Shown piece by piece: positions 8,106-15,723 of a DNA stretch of 20,520 nucleotides. Both the position numbers and the translations under genes were made by a program. Below the pieces are notes generated by a model that ran no database searches, was not told the origin of the DNA, and saw only the letters and a program-made list of their open reading frames with translations. Every line of letters starts with the position of its first letter. Position 1 is the first letter of the stretch. The stretch spans positions 1-20,520 of the forward strand of contig JABWAJ010000028.1 in NCBI GenBank assembly GCA_013361075.1, given 5' to 3'. Source of the DNA: Saprospiraceae bacterium. GTDB taxonomy: Bacteria; Bacteroidota; Bacteroidia; Chitinophagales; Saprospiraceae.

Positions 8106-8266
8106 CCATCATTTGTTCAGCACCCCAAAATCGGGAGCCATCCCAAGCCACGCCTCCAGCGTTTTCTTCAGGTCGTGCTGCATGGCTTTATCCATGTTTC
8201 TGATCCGCGCTTTGCCATGATCTTTGCCGGGCAGAATATACGACAGGCTTTGGTTAGCCAATAAAC
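8106..8266 (-). pseudogene. Possible C-terminal remnant of an unidentified protein (alpha/beta-hydrolase-like tail?)
   Basis: Read on the minus strand just past the fucosidase stop, a frame gives SYILPGKDHGKARIRNMDKA, then MQHDLKKTLEAWLGMAPDFG, ending at a stop near 8109. LPGKDH followed by an amphipathic helix ending in AWL resembles the C-terminal end of alpha/beta-hydrolases, where a G-x-DH carries the catalytic His. No start or upstream domain exists, because the fucosidase gene takes up the space. It could be the tail of a deleted gene, or a chance frame of about 60 codons. I am unsure. Confidence 0.25.
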
Positions 8267-9724
8267 TCACTGAATTACTTTTAGCACCCAAACATGGTCA
8301 GTCACAGCTTTCAAAGATGCCGGCAGGTCAATTTCGATGGCATTTTCCCGTTGTTTCCAGGTTATTTTTCCTTTTGCGCCAAGCAGCTGCAACTTTGCAT
8401 TTTTTGAAAACGGAATTTTAGTCAGGAGCAGTTTTTCTTTCGGAAACTCGAACAGAAAAATAAATTGGGTTTTGCCGTCTTTCGACTGGGTATAGCGGAT
8501 GTTTTCCCCTTCTTTGAACACCGAAAACATGCGTGAGCCATAAATACCTTCCCCGTTAAGGGTCATCCAGGTACCGATTTCTTTCAGGCGCTGGTAAGCT
8601 ACAGGATCCAGCTCACCATCGGGGCCAGGGCCAATGTTCAGCAGGTAATTGCCGCCTTTACTAACGATGTCCACCAATTTTTCGATGATTTCATTGGTGG
8701 GTTTGTAAGTATCGTTGGGCACATAACTCCAACTCGACGCCATGGTCATGCAGGTTTCCCAGGGGTAAGGCAGGCCTTCATCCGGGATGTGCTGCTCGGG
8801 CGTGAGGTAATTTTGCTGCTCCCCGGGCACAGCGCGGTCTACTACGATCAAACGGGGTTGTTTGGCTCTGGCTTCCCGCACCAATCGGGGCATATCAATG
8901 TCCTGGCTTTGTGGATTACGGGCCCAGCGGCTTCCTTCATAAACATCTTCCATTTCCTTTTTGAGGTCTTCTTCTGTTTTTTTGCGTACCCAGCCGCCAT
9001 CCAGCCAAAGGATATCTACCTTGCCGTAATCGCTGACCAATTCATTGATCTGGTTGTGGGTGTATTCGGTGAAATTTTTCCATTTCTCCGGATATTTCTG
9101 AATGGCGTAATTGACATTGCGGTCGCTGGCAGGAAATTGCTTCCACCAATAGTCGTCGCTGTGCCAGTCGGGTTTGGAAAAGTACGCACCAATCCAGAAC
9201 TGTTCTTTGCGAAAAGCAGAAAAAATTTCCTGCGTAATGTTGCTCCGCGGGTTAGCCGAAAACGGACAGCCGGGATCAGTGATTTTGTAATCGGTATATT
9301 TGGTGTCGAACATGCAAAAACCGTCGTGGTGTTTGGTGGTGAACACCATGTATTTCATGCCTGCTGCTTTGGCCGCAGCTGCCCATTTTTCAGGGTTAAA
9401 CAGAACGGGATTGAAGGTCGTTTTCAGCTTTTCGTACGCTTTGACATAGTCGTAATAATTGTCGGCCACGCCAGGTTTTCTGCCTCCGGTGGCCCAGCTC
9501 AGGTCTTCCGGACAAATGCTCCAGCTTTCTACAATCCCCCATTGGCTGTAGGCGCCCCAATGCATGAGCAGGCCGAATTTCAGGTCTTGCCATTCCTCCA
9601 GCCGCTGGCGAATGGCCGGGTCAGGGTCAGGAAAATAGGCTTGCTGCTGGGCAAGGGCGGGCGTTGCCATTAAGCAGATCAACACCACTAAGAGTTTGTA
9701 CCTGGATCGTTGGTTTCGTTTCAC
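8267..9724 (-). CDS. Alpha-L-fucosidase, glycoside hydrolase family 29
   Basis: The product is 485 residues. Residues 1-25 (LLVVLICLMATPALAQ) are a signal peptide, so it is periplasmic or exported. The catalytic TIM barrel runs ~35-365 with family landmarks: KFGLLMHWGAYS (49-60), FTTKHHDGFCMFD (128-140; the paired His bind fucose), and VDILWLDGGW (236-245), whose Asp242 is the expected nucleophile. A small C-terminal beta domain (FLFEFPKEKLLL to HVWVLKV) follows, as is usual for GH29. It would release L-fucose from glycans with retention of configuration. No T9SS tail or lipobox is seen. It is convergent to the TonB receptor and divergent from the second sigma gene, so it is transcribed alone. 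Linkage specificity (GH29-A or -B) cannot be told by eye. Confidence 0.95.
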   Translation of the reverse strand: MKRNQRSRYKLLVVLICLMATPALAQQQAYFPDPDPAIRQRLEEWQDLKFGLLMHWGAYSQWGIVESWSICPEDLSWATGGRKPGVADNYYDYVKAYEKLKTTFNPVLFNPEKWAAAAKAAGMKYMVFTTKHHDGFCMFDTKYTDYKITDPGCPFSANPRSNITQEIFSAFRKEQFWIGAYFSKPDWHSDDYWWKQFPASDRNVNYAIQKYPEKWKNFTEYTHNQINELVSDYGKVDILWLDGGWVRKKTEEDLKKEMEDVYEGSRWARNPQSQDIDMPRLVREARAKQPRLIVVDRAVPGEQQNYLTPEQHIPDEGLPYPWETCMTMASSWSYVPNDTYKPTNEIIEKLVDIVSKGGNYLLNIGPGPDGELDPVAYQRLKEIGTWMTLNGEGIYGSRMFSVFKEGENIRYTQSKDGKTQFIFLFEFPKEKLLLTKIPFSKNAKLQLLGAKGKITWKQRENAIEIDLPASLKAVTDHVWVLKVIQ

Positions 9725-9737
9725 GGATGTATTTTTC

Positions 9738-9747
9738 GCAAATTTGC
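9738..9747. promoter_or_regulatory. 10-bp palindrome upstream of the fucosidase start
   Basis: GCAAATTTGC is a perfect palindrome 14 bases upstream of the fucosidase ATG, in the 177-base divergent region shared with the second sigma gene. It could be a repressor site in the fucosidase leader. Ten-base palindromes in AT-rich leaders are not rare, so support is weak. Confidence 0.2.
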
Positions 9748-9901
9748 AACAAAAAAGTGTGAGATCGGCCAGAAAACACAGATTTACAAGTCACTCCCTT
9801 TGCGGGAATTTTAGATGCTATCGGGCATAAAGGCAAACTCTTTATAAAAAAAAATTTTACCTCCAGGCAACCCTTTACTCCTCCCGAGCGTGTAAGCAGC
9901 A

Positions 9902-10447
9902 ATGAACGAAGCAAATGTTGATATCTGGTTAGAAGGGTGCCGCAAACAGGACTCGGAATGTCAACGACTGTTGTACCGGCATTTTTTTGCCTATGCGCTT
10001 AGCATTGGGTTGCGTTATGCTGCTTCAAAAGAAGAAGCGCACGAAATCGTCAATGATGCTTTTGTTAAAATATTTACCCGAATTGACCGCTACAAGCGAC
10101 AGGGCCCCTTTAAAACCTGGCTTGGACGCATCGTAGTCCACACCGCCATTGACCGATACCGCGCACTATGCCGGGCAAGGACCTATGAAACGACGGAAGA
10201 AGGACTGGCTATGATGGAATGTGCACCATCTGCCTTGGATTACCTGTACCATGAAGATCTGGTTAAGTTGGTTCAACAATTGCCTGCCGCTTATCGGTTG
10301 GTGTTCAACCTGCATGTAGTAGAGGGGCATACCCATGAAGAAATAGCAGACATGCTTGGCATTCAGTCAGGAACGTCTAAAAGCAATTTGGCGAAAGCCA
10401 AAGAAAAGCTGAAGCGCCTGATTCTGATTGCTTCGCTAAAGGAATAA
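9902..10447 (+). CDS. ECF-type RNA polymerase sigma factor (module B)
   Basis: The product is 181 residues with sigma regions 2 and 4. Region 2: CQRLLYRHFFAYALSIGLRY, then EEAHEIVNDAFVKIFTRIDR, then GPFKTWLGRIVVHTAIDRYR. Region 4: LVQQLPAAYRLVFNLHVVEG, then HEEIADMLGIQSGTSKSNLA. It shares the YRxVFNLHxVE...EEIA core with the sigma factor at 3690, but region 2 is clearly diverged, so they are distant paralogues rather than a recent duplication. The end of the gene contains AAAGGA, a good Shine-Dalgarno for the next gene, which starts 4 bases after the stop. The two are therefore very likely translationally coupled, as expected for a sigma factor and its regulator. Confidence 0.95.
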   Translation: MNEANVDIWLEGCRKQDSECQRLLYRHFFAYALSIGLRYAASKEEAHEIVNDAFVKIFTRIDRYKRQGPFKTWLGRIVVHTAIDRYRALCRARTYETTEEGLAMMECAPSALDYLYHEDLVKLVQQLPAAYRLVFNLHVVEGHTHEEIADMLGIQSGTSKSNLAKAKEKLKRLILIASLKE

Positions 10448-10451
10448 AAAA

Positions 10452-11627
10452 ATGGAAGACAATCAATTTTGGGACGAATTGGCAAACCGGCTCCGGCAAG
10501 AGCAGCCGCAGCCTTTCCGGGAGGAAGACTGGGCTGCTGTACACCAGCGGATCCAGAAAAAAGGCAGTAGCCGGCCGGGATGGTTTTGGCCGCTGATGGC
10601 AGGTTTGGTGCTGATCGGTAACAACCTGGTTTGGTATTTGCTGTGGCCCGGGGCTGCCATGGCATCCTCTGAAGCCCCTGCCGCCATAGGATGCGATACG
10701 GTCGTGTTGATCCGGGAACGCGTGATTCGGGACACGATATGGCAAAAAATACCGCCCCAACCGCTCAAGCCGGCGAAGCAGCGTTCTCCACTCCGCCACC
10801 AGCCGGCCATAACAGTTGCACCCGACGCCATGATGAAAACGGCCGCAAGCCCGGAAATACAGCCTGATGTTTCAGCCAGCACTGCGGTGCCCCGTTCAGG
10901 AATGGGTGCATTACCCCGGTTACCCATTGCAACTTTCAGCTTTCTGCAGCCAGAACGCTCCGGACTTTTAGCCCCATTCAGGGCTTCAATATTACCGGCA
11001 AGGTCAAATCATCCGCTGATTGCAAAACCGACAACGCGTTTGCTAATCAATGCAGAGGCAGGCGGGGCGGCTTTTTTACCGGAAAAAATATCGCGGATGC
11101 ACTTGTGGCAGGGAGGAGCAACGATTTATCTGATGCCCGGCAAATGGGGAGTCTCGGCCGGTTTGTACCGACTTCATGCCACAGAAAATCCGCCGGAAAC
11201 AGGTCCGAAACTGGGCTGGTCCGCTGAATGCCCAACTTGTCCCGCAAGCCCTGATTTTCCCGGGAAGGTAAGCCTCCAATGGACCGAATTTCAGGTTGGC
11301 CTGGCGTATCGTTTTGCTTTGCCAATCCGGAAAACAGAAATCCTGCTGAGTGCGGCAGGGCAATTGCGCAGTCCGGCAACACAATTCCGGCATTTCCGAT
11401 TTGAAAACTACGGTGGTCCGCTGGTAGAAATGGACGACCGCAACCGGGAGGAATCCGGATTGTACTGGAACGGCTGGAGTAGCCGGGTGACTGTCGTTCA
11501 CCGCATCACCCGCAATTTTGGGGTATCTGCCGGTGTGCAGGGCCGTTGGTCCGGCGGGGTCAATCCGGGAATAATGCCCGCTTCCCTGGGGCTGAACGCC
11601 GGTCTGGTCTGGTATGCAAGCGATTGA
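10452..11627 (+). CDS. Putative anti-sigma-like one-TM protein with C-terminal beta-rich domain (module B)
   Basis: The product is 391 residues with no firmly recognised family. Residues 1-42 are a charged cytoplasmic segment (FWDELANRLRQEQPQPFREE, then DWAAVHQRIQKK). Residues ~43-66 (WFWPLMAGLVLIGNNLVWYL) form one membrane segment. CDTVVLIRERVIRDTIW (81-97) follows, then a Pro/Lys/Arg/Ser-rich linker to ~200. Residues ~205-391 are beta-rich (GGATIYLMPGKWGVSAGLYR, LQWTEFQVGLAYRFALPI, RVTVVHRITRNFGVSAGV). It ends in GLVWYASD rather than an aromatic last residue. Order of parts and gene position match the 432-residue protein at 4294, though sequence similarity by eye is low. It starts 4 bases after the sigma stop with AAAGGA upstream. 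The anti-sigma role is inferred; an unrelated envelope function is possible. Confidence 0.6.
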   Translation: MEDNQFWDELANRLRQEQPQPFREEDWAAVHQRIQKKGSSRPGWFWPLMAGLVLIGNNLVWYLLWPGAAMASSEAPAAIGCDTVVLIRERVIRDTIWQKIPPQPLKPAKQRSPLRHQPAITVAPDAMMKTAASPEIQPDVSASTAVPRSGMGALPRLPIATFSFLQPERSGLLAPFRASILPARSNHPLIAKPTTRLLINAEAGGAAFLPEKISRMHLWQGGATIYLMPGKWGVSAGLYRLHATENPPETGPKLGWSAECPTCPASPDFPGKVSLQWTEFQVGLAYRFALPIRKTEILLSAAGQLRSPATQFRHFRFENYGGPLVEMDDRNREESGLYWNGWSSRVTVVHRITRNFGVSAGVQGRWSGGVNPGIMPASLGLNAGLVWYASD

Positions 11628-11637
11628 TTTTGTCATA

Positions 11638-11675
11638 AGGGGGCCGGGAAAAGGCGTTACCCGAAACGGTCCCTT
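11638..11675 (+). terminator. Candidate terminator or attenuator hairpin
   Basis: AGGGGCCG-type bases at 11638-11646 pair with 11667-11675 (CGGTCCCTT) over 9 positions with two G.T wobbles, enclosing a 20-base loop. A T-rich stretch (TTCTTTACTCTT) follows. It lies between the one-TM gene and the barrel gene of module B, so it may reduce read-through rather than end the operon. An alternative CGGG/CCCG pairing inside the element competes with it. Confidence 0.4.
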
Positions 11676-11714
11676 CTTTACTCTTATCTGATTTTTCACC
11701 AAAAAATTAGCAAT

Positions 11715-12485
11715 ATGTTCAAGCGAGTATTGGGTGCTGCCCTATTGTGCAGCATGATGGCCGCGCCGTCTCTGGCGCAAAAAACAGCTTTTTCATTCGG
11801 CATTTCTGTTGGGAATCCCAATGTGGCACATCCTTTTGAAAACCCACCCCAACCGGGATCCAGCAGCAACATCGGCGGGGGCTATGGAGGCATTCTGGAA
11901 AAAGATTACGCCACCAGCAAGTATGCAGTAGAAGGGGTGCTCCAGGTTGCCTTGCCCAAAGGCCTCCAGTTGCGGGTACGTGGCGGGTATTCACTCCGGC
12001 AATCCAATTTTTCGTCGGTTTATGGTACACCCGAGGGGATTCCGGTGACTCGCACCCAAACCCTTGAATCATCCCGAAGCTGGCACCTGGCACCTGGTTT
12101 TACAGGCAGCCATCACCTGGGAAAATTTTCCCTGAATGCCGGTTTAGAGTTTCCGGTCTATTGGCTAAATCGCTTAGAGTCGGCTGGATCTCAGGAGGAC
12201 CTGATGACGCCGGAAGCGCCCATTTATGAAAATGTACGCTCTTTTCCGGGAGGAATGTCCTTTGGCATTGGCCCGGTTGGGGGAATTTCGTTTCATCCCA
12301 TCCCGCAGGCGAGCATTGGCTTTGAACTCCGCAGTGCCTGGATGCACACCCGCCTGAAAGGCAATTACGAAGAAACCAACAACTGGACGGGCGAGCCTGT
12401 CACCGTCAAAGGCACAGCCGAAACCTACAAACACAGCGGGATGAGCGATTTGCAGGTGGCTTTGTTGCTGCGATTCACATTGTGA
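11715..12485 (+). CDS. Outer-membrane beta-barrel protein (module B)
   Basis: The product is 256 residues. Residues 1-21 (MFKRVLGAALLCSMMAAPSLAQ) are a signal peptide. The rest is a succession of amphipathic strands with glycine and aromatic residues (LQLRVRGGYSLRQSNFSSVY, FSLNAGLEFPVYWLNRL, MSFGIGPVGGISFHPIPQAS, IGFELRSAWMHTRLKGNY), ending LQVALLLRFTL with a Phe near the end. This fits a small PorT/OmpA-like barrel. No OmpA peptidoglycan-binding domain is present. It follows the one-TM gene by 87 bases and holds the place that the TonB receptor holds in module A, which suggests it is the surface partner or a target of the sigma factor. The specific role is unknown. Confidence 0.7.
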   Translation: MFKRVLGAALLCSMMAAPSLAQKTAFSFGISVGNPNVAHPFENPPQPGSSSNIGGGYGGILEKDYATSKYAVEGVLQVALPKGLQLRVRGGYSLRQSNFSSVYGTPEGIPVTRTQTLESSRSWHLAPGFTGSHHLGKFSLNAGLEFPVYWLNRLESAGSQEDLMTPEAPIYENVRSFPGGMSFGIGPVGGISFHPIPQASIGFELRSAWMHTRLKGNYEETNNWTGEPVTVKGTAETYKHSGMSDLQVALLLRFTL

Positions 12486-12486
12486 A
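12474..12486. repeat. Palindrome across the barrel gene stop codon
   Basis: TTCACATTGTGAA is a perfect odd palindrome (TTCAC, ATT, GTGAA). The TGA stop of the barrel gene lies within it. It is directly followed by the tandem repeat at 12491 and may add to transcription ending there. Confidence 0.35.
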
Positions 12487-12490
12487 CAAA

Positions 12491-12520
12491 GGGCAAATGG
12501 GCAAGGGGCAAATGGGCAAA
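12491..12520. repeat. Heptamer-type tandem repeat, four units
   Basis: Four units follow each other: GGGCAAAT, GGGCAAG, GGGCAAAT, GGGCAAA (8+7+8+7 bases). They lie in the 85-base gap between two convergent genes. A similar but different heptamer array occupies the convergent gap at 17198. Confidence 0.85.
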
Positions 12521-12556
12521 CTCGCAATTGGTGGGGTTGTCTACTTGCCCCTTGCC
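12500..12556. terminator. Inverted repeat between convergent genes, possible bidirectional terminator
   Basis: GGCAAGGGGCAA (12500-12511, within the tandem repeat) and TTGCCCCTTGCC (12545-12556) are exact reverse complements over 12 bases with a 33-base spacer. Placed between the stops of a plus and a minus gene, the hairpin would form in either transcript. There is no T-run on either side, so it is not a classical intrinsic terminator. Confidence 0.45.
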
Positions 12557-12570
12557 AACTCGCTCATCAT

Positions 12571-15453
12571 TCACCTCACCACCATTTTCCCGGCATTCAG
12601 CAATTGCCCATTGGCCGAAAGGCGATAGATGTAGAGCCCGGGTAGCAGATCGTCCCGCCGGATTTGTATTTGTGCCCCCCCCGAACGCTCCTCGCGACGC
12701 CACACCCGCCCCTGGGTATCGGATATTTCCAACTCAAGATGGTTGAATTCCAAACCTGTAACTTCAAAGGTTGCGGAGTGCTCAAACGGGTTGGGATAAA
12801 CCTTGATGCTTGCGTTTTCTACCAATACCTGTTCTGTACCGGTCACCTGTACGTGGATGAACCCCTCACCCACTGTATGAAAAGTTGTATTGGTGACTAC
12901 CGGAGCATTAAAATCAAAATAAATCGAGGCCGTGTTTTCGATGCGGGCACCGACGGGGTTACCGGGCACCTGGTCAATCTCAAACTTGAAAAACCCTTGG
13001 CTGGCTGCCTCATTGATGTTGCTGTCAGGCAGCATGATGTTGTCGAACCGAACAACCAAAACGCCACCGGTGCGCAACTCCCATGTGTAGGGGTGACTTG
13101 AAGCGCCCATGCGGATAGACCTCGCGTCGAGCAAGGGCGACAAAACATCTGTTACCATGACCTGGAATGCGGTATCGGTGCCTGTATTCTGAAATCGGAT
13201 GTGGTAGGAAAGCGGAATGTTGTTTACAATAAAATGGGCGTCCTCGTAACCCAAAGGTTCCGCACTTTTATCGTTGGGATCGAAAGCACCAATGTTGGGC
13301 CGGCAGTCAATGCTGACAAAAGGGCTAATGTTGCCGTTGTAAAACTCCAGCATCAACGAAGGATCGTTTATTTCTGACGGGGTATTGCAACCTGCTGTTG
13401 TAGCTGTAACTTCGGTATCCCCAAGAAGGTAAGGAAAGTTTTCGCCCCGTTCAACGATGCTTCGGTAAGTTGCTCCCGGTACAGCCGGTACACGCACCTC
13501 AAAACTATTCCCGCCGCCCAGTTGAAATGGGCTGCTGAGGATCATGACGTGCTCCTCAATAATGGAATAGTTGAGCGGCAAAAGCATGTCGCTGCCCGTA
13601 TTGGTAATTGTAAAAATTATCGTATCGTTATTGCAGGCGCTGGTGGTTTCAATAAAAGGCCCTTCCCAGTAGTTGGGAATGCAGATGGTATCCGGGTAAA
13701 TATGGGCCTCTGTGCAGTGTACCTGGCCCAGCACAACTTCCGGGTCGCACCCGGTCGTCACATGGATGGTGAAATAACCAGAACTGTTGGCATTCACCGT
13801 GCCTATGTCAAAGCGGTAGGCATTGCCCGTCTGGCTAAGCAGCGGCACAGAACTGGAATTAAAAGTCAGAAAAGGATCAAGCGTCACATCCACATAAGCA
13901 TTGTGTGCTGCAATTGTACCGAGGTTGCTGTACCGCACGGTGTAGGTGGAGGGCATGCAGCGGCGCAAAAAGGAGGTAGAAATGTCCACGGTCATAAAGG
14001 TACAGCTATCGAGTATTGACATGGGAAAATCGAGGGTGTCGCGACCAAAAAAACCAGGAAAAGTAACCGTTTGAGGATTCTGACAATATTGCCAATAGGG
14101 CGAAATCTGATTGGCCGTCACCACGTATGTCCCCGAATCTGCTTCCATCAGGTAGCTGCCTCCCAGGCCATTGTAGGTAGAGGTAGCATGCCCTCCATTG
14201 GTTTTGGTCATGTTGACGATGACGCCGGAAACGGGAGGCTCTCCGGAGTCGAACTGGCAATTGTTGTTGAGGTCCTGAAATACACGGCCATAAACGTAGT
14301 TGGTAAAAAGTTGCCCCAAAGCATCTACAGTCATGAGAAACGGGCCGGCGCCGTCAACCCCGAAAATCCCATACCCATGGTCGGGATTGTGCGAAATGTG
14401 CCGCCCGTGCGCTACGGCCTGACCACTGGCAAGGGTGGTACTGTGCAGCACCGAACCCGCAGGGGAGAGCTGGATAAACCCAACCGAATGGTGCCCGGTA
14501 GGGACCCCCGTAGCCAAAAACCCGGTCACCGTAAAGCTTCCGTCGGCATTTTCTACTGCATGGTACGCCGAGGTGTACCCACTATTGCCGCCACTGCTTT
14601 CCCAATGCCATTCGTAGTTGCCGGTTTGATCAATTTTCAGGGCCATCATTTTTTGATTGGAACCTACATCCCGCCTTCCTGAAATCAGGTATCCTCCGTC
14701 GGAAGTAGGCAATACGGCCTCCGGAGCATTGTAGGTGCTAAACGCGTACACCTGCTCCCAAACCGGGTTGCCGTCAGTGTCGGTTTTGATGACCCGGGTC
14801 ATGTTTCCGCTTCCCCCCACATTGACAAAACTGGTATCTTTGGTTCCCGCCAACAGGTAGTGTTGATCAGGCGTTTCGATGACCTCCATAGAAAAAGTAT
14901 TTTCGTTTGGATTGTCGTAAAAGCGCGTCCAGAGGGCATTGGCTTCTGCATCCAGTTTGCACAGCCCGAGGTGGTACATGTTGCTGCCGTCAATGACGAC
15001 GCTGCTGATGAGCAGGTGATTATCGGAAGTAATGACCAGAGAGGATCGGGTAGAACCTTCATAAACATCCATCCCCATGTTCAGCGCGCGATTCCAGATC
15101 ACCTCGCCTGAAGCACTGAGTTTTAAGATAAAGCCTGAAAAACTGCTTTGCTGGTACAACACATAATAACTGTCATCGAACGGATTGTATTCCAGGTCTA
15201 TGGGGGCTTCGTAGAGCGGACTGGAGATCTGCCGGGTCCATTGCGGCTCGCCAAACTGATCCGTTTTTAAAATGTACAGGTCAAGGTTAAAAATGCCAAC
15301 CGTGCCGGCCATGATAAACCCATCGTCCACTGTACGTTTGGCATACGCCCTGAAGCCTCCCGGGTTTATGTTATAGTAAGTGTGTAAAGCCCCTTGTGCC
15401 AGGATGCAGAACGGCCCCAGCCACAGACCGGTGAGGAGAAGCAATTTTTTCAT
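12571..15453 (-). CDS. Large T9SS-exported multidomain surface protein (propeller-like, SdrD-like, DUF11/DUF7619-like)
   Basis: The frame is open to 15513, but ATG at 15453 is chosen because it begins a clear signal peptide (MKKLLLLTGLWLGPFCILAQ). The product is 960 residues. Residues ~30-385 are repeats of the type LDAEANALWTRFYDN and TDTDGNPVWEQVYAF, each followed by a DGGYLISG-like strand, which suggests a beta-propeller. Residues ~386-478 (YVYGRVFQDLNNNCQFDSGE, PPVSGVIV) resemble an SdrD B-like domain with a calcium-type acidic loop. Residues ~490-690 resemble DUF11-like Ig modules. Residues ~722-858 (FDPNDKSAEP, YHIRFQNTGTDTAFQVMVTD, ENTASIYFDFNAPVVTNTTF) match the DUF7619-type module often found next to sorting domains. 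Residues ~875-960 (IKVYPNPFEHSATFEVTG to LNAGKMVVR) are a type A T9SS sorting domain. It is predicted to be on the cell surface or secreted. No catalytic motif is seen. Confidence 0.88.
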   Translation of the reverse strand: MKKLLLLTGLWLGPFCILAQGALHTYYNINPGGFRAYAKRTVDDGFIMAGTVGIFNLDLYILKTDQFGEPQWTRQISSPLYEAPIDLEYNPFDDSYYVLYQQSSFSGFILKLSASGEVIWNRALNMGMDVYEGSTRSSLVITSDNHLLISSVVIDGSNMYHLGLCKLDAEANALWTRFYDNPNENTFSMEVIETPDQHYLLAGTKDTSFVNVGGSGNMTRVIKTDTDGNPVWEQVYAFSTYNAPEAVLPTSDGGYLISGRRDVGSNQKMMALKIDQTGNYEWHWESSGGNSGYTSAYHAVENADGSFTVTGFLATGVPTGHHSVGFIQLSPAGSVLHSTTLASGQAVAHGRHISHNPDHGYGIFGVDGAGPFLMTVDALGQLFTNYVYGRVFQDLNNNCQFDSGEPPVSGVIVNMTKTNGGHATSTYNGLGGSYLMEADSGTYVVTANQISPYWQYCQNPQTVTFPGFFGRDTLDFPMSILDSCTFMTVDISTSFLRRCMPSTYTVRYSNLGTIAAHNAYVDVTLDPFLTFNSSSVPLLSQTGNAYRFDIGTVNANSSGYFTIHVTTGCDPEVVLGQVHCTEAHIYPDTICIPNYWEGPFIETTSACNNDTIIFTITNTGSDMLLPLNYSIIEEHVMILSSPFQLGGGNSFEVRVPAVPGATYRSIVERGENFPYLLGDTEVTATTAGCNTPSEINDPSLMLEFYNGNISPFVSIDCRPNIGAFDPNDKSAEPLGYEDAHFIVNNIPLSYHIRFQNTGTDTAFQVMVTDVLSPLLDARSIRMGASSHPYTWELRTGGVLVVRFDNIMLPDSNINEAASQGFFKFEIDQVPGNPVGARIENTASIYFDFNAPVVTNTTFHTVGEGFIHVQVTGTEQVLVENASIKVYPNPFEHSATFEVTGLEFNHLELEISDTQGRVWRREERSGGAQIQIRRDDLLPGLYIYRLSANGQLLNAGKMVVR

Positions 15454-15569
15454 ATTGAAAAATATTTTAACAAGTATGTGTTTGAAAGATGGTTGCATCT
15501 GGTCGAATTGCACTCATTCATGGTACAAATGAAAAGGGAAATGTCAAGACAAAAAAATACAAAAAAAAC

Positions 15570-15583
15570 ATTTTATCGGAAAA
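15570..15583 (+). repeat. 14-bp direct repeat, copy 1
   Basis: ATTTTATCGGAAAA occurs here and again, identically, at 15724-15737, 154 bases downstream. This copy sits about where a -33 element would be for the TAGCTTTG box at 15595. Confidence 0.6.
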
Positions 15584-15594
15584 TGAACTTTGCA

Positions 15595-15602
15595 TAGCTT
15601 TG
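15595..15602 (+). promoter_or_regulatory. Candidate Bacteroidota -7 promoter box for the 488-residue gene
   Basis: TAGCTTTG matches TAnnTTTG exactly. TTTT in the direct repeat (15571-15574) is 20 bases upstream and could serve as a degenerate -33 TTTG. Transcription from about 15609 would give a leader of roughly 135 bases, AT-rich, ending in the second copy of the direct repeat. Confidence 0.4.
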
Positions 15603-15723
15603 CGCAAATGACCTGATTTACAAATACAGAATTTACTTTATCAAATCATAATATTCTATTTATTAATATCTTATAATTTTTACAAAAAAACGCCACTCCA
15701 AAATCTCTTTTGCAAGCAATGAT

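Noticed and set aside
8789..9673. 294-codon open frame on the plus strand
   Set aside because: It is antisense to the GH29 gene. The hydrophobic stretches come from the complement of conserved barrel codons.
5740..9724. A polysaccharide utilisation locus (TonB receptor plus fucosidase)
   Set aside because: There is no SusD-like gene, the fucosidase is convergent to the receptor, and the receptor belongs with the sigma module.
12491..12520. Tandem repeats as a CRISPR array
   Set aside because: The units are 7-8 bases with no spacers, and no cas gene is present.
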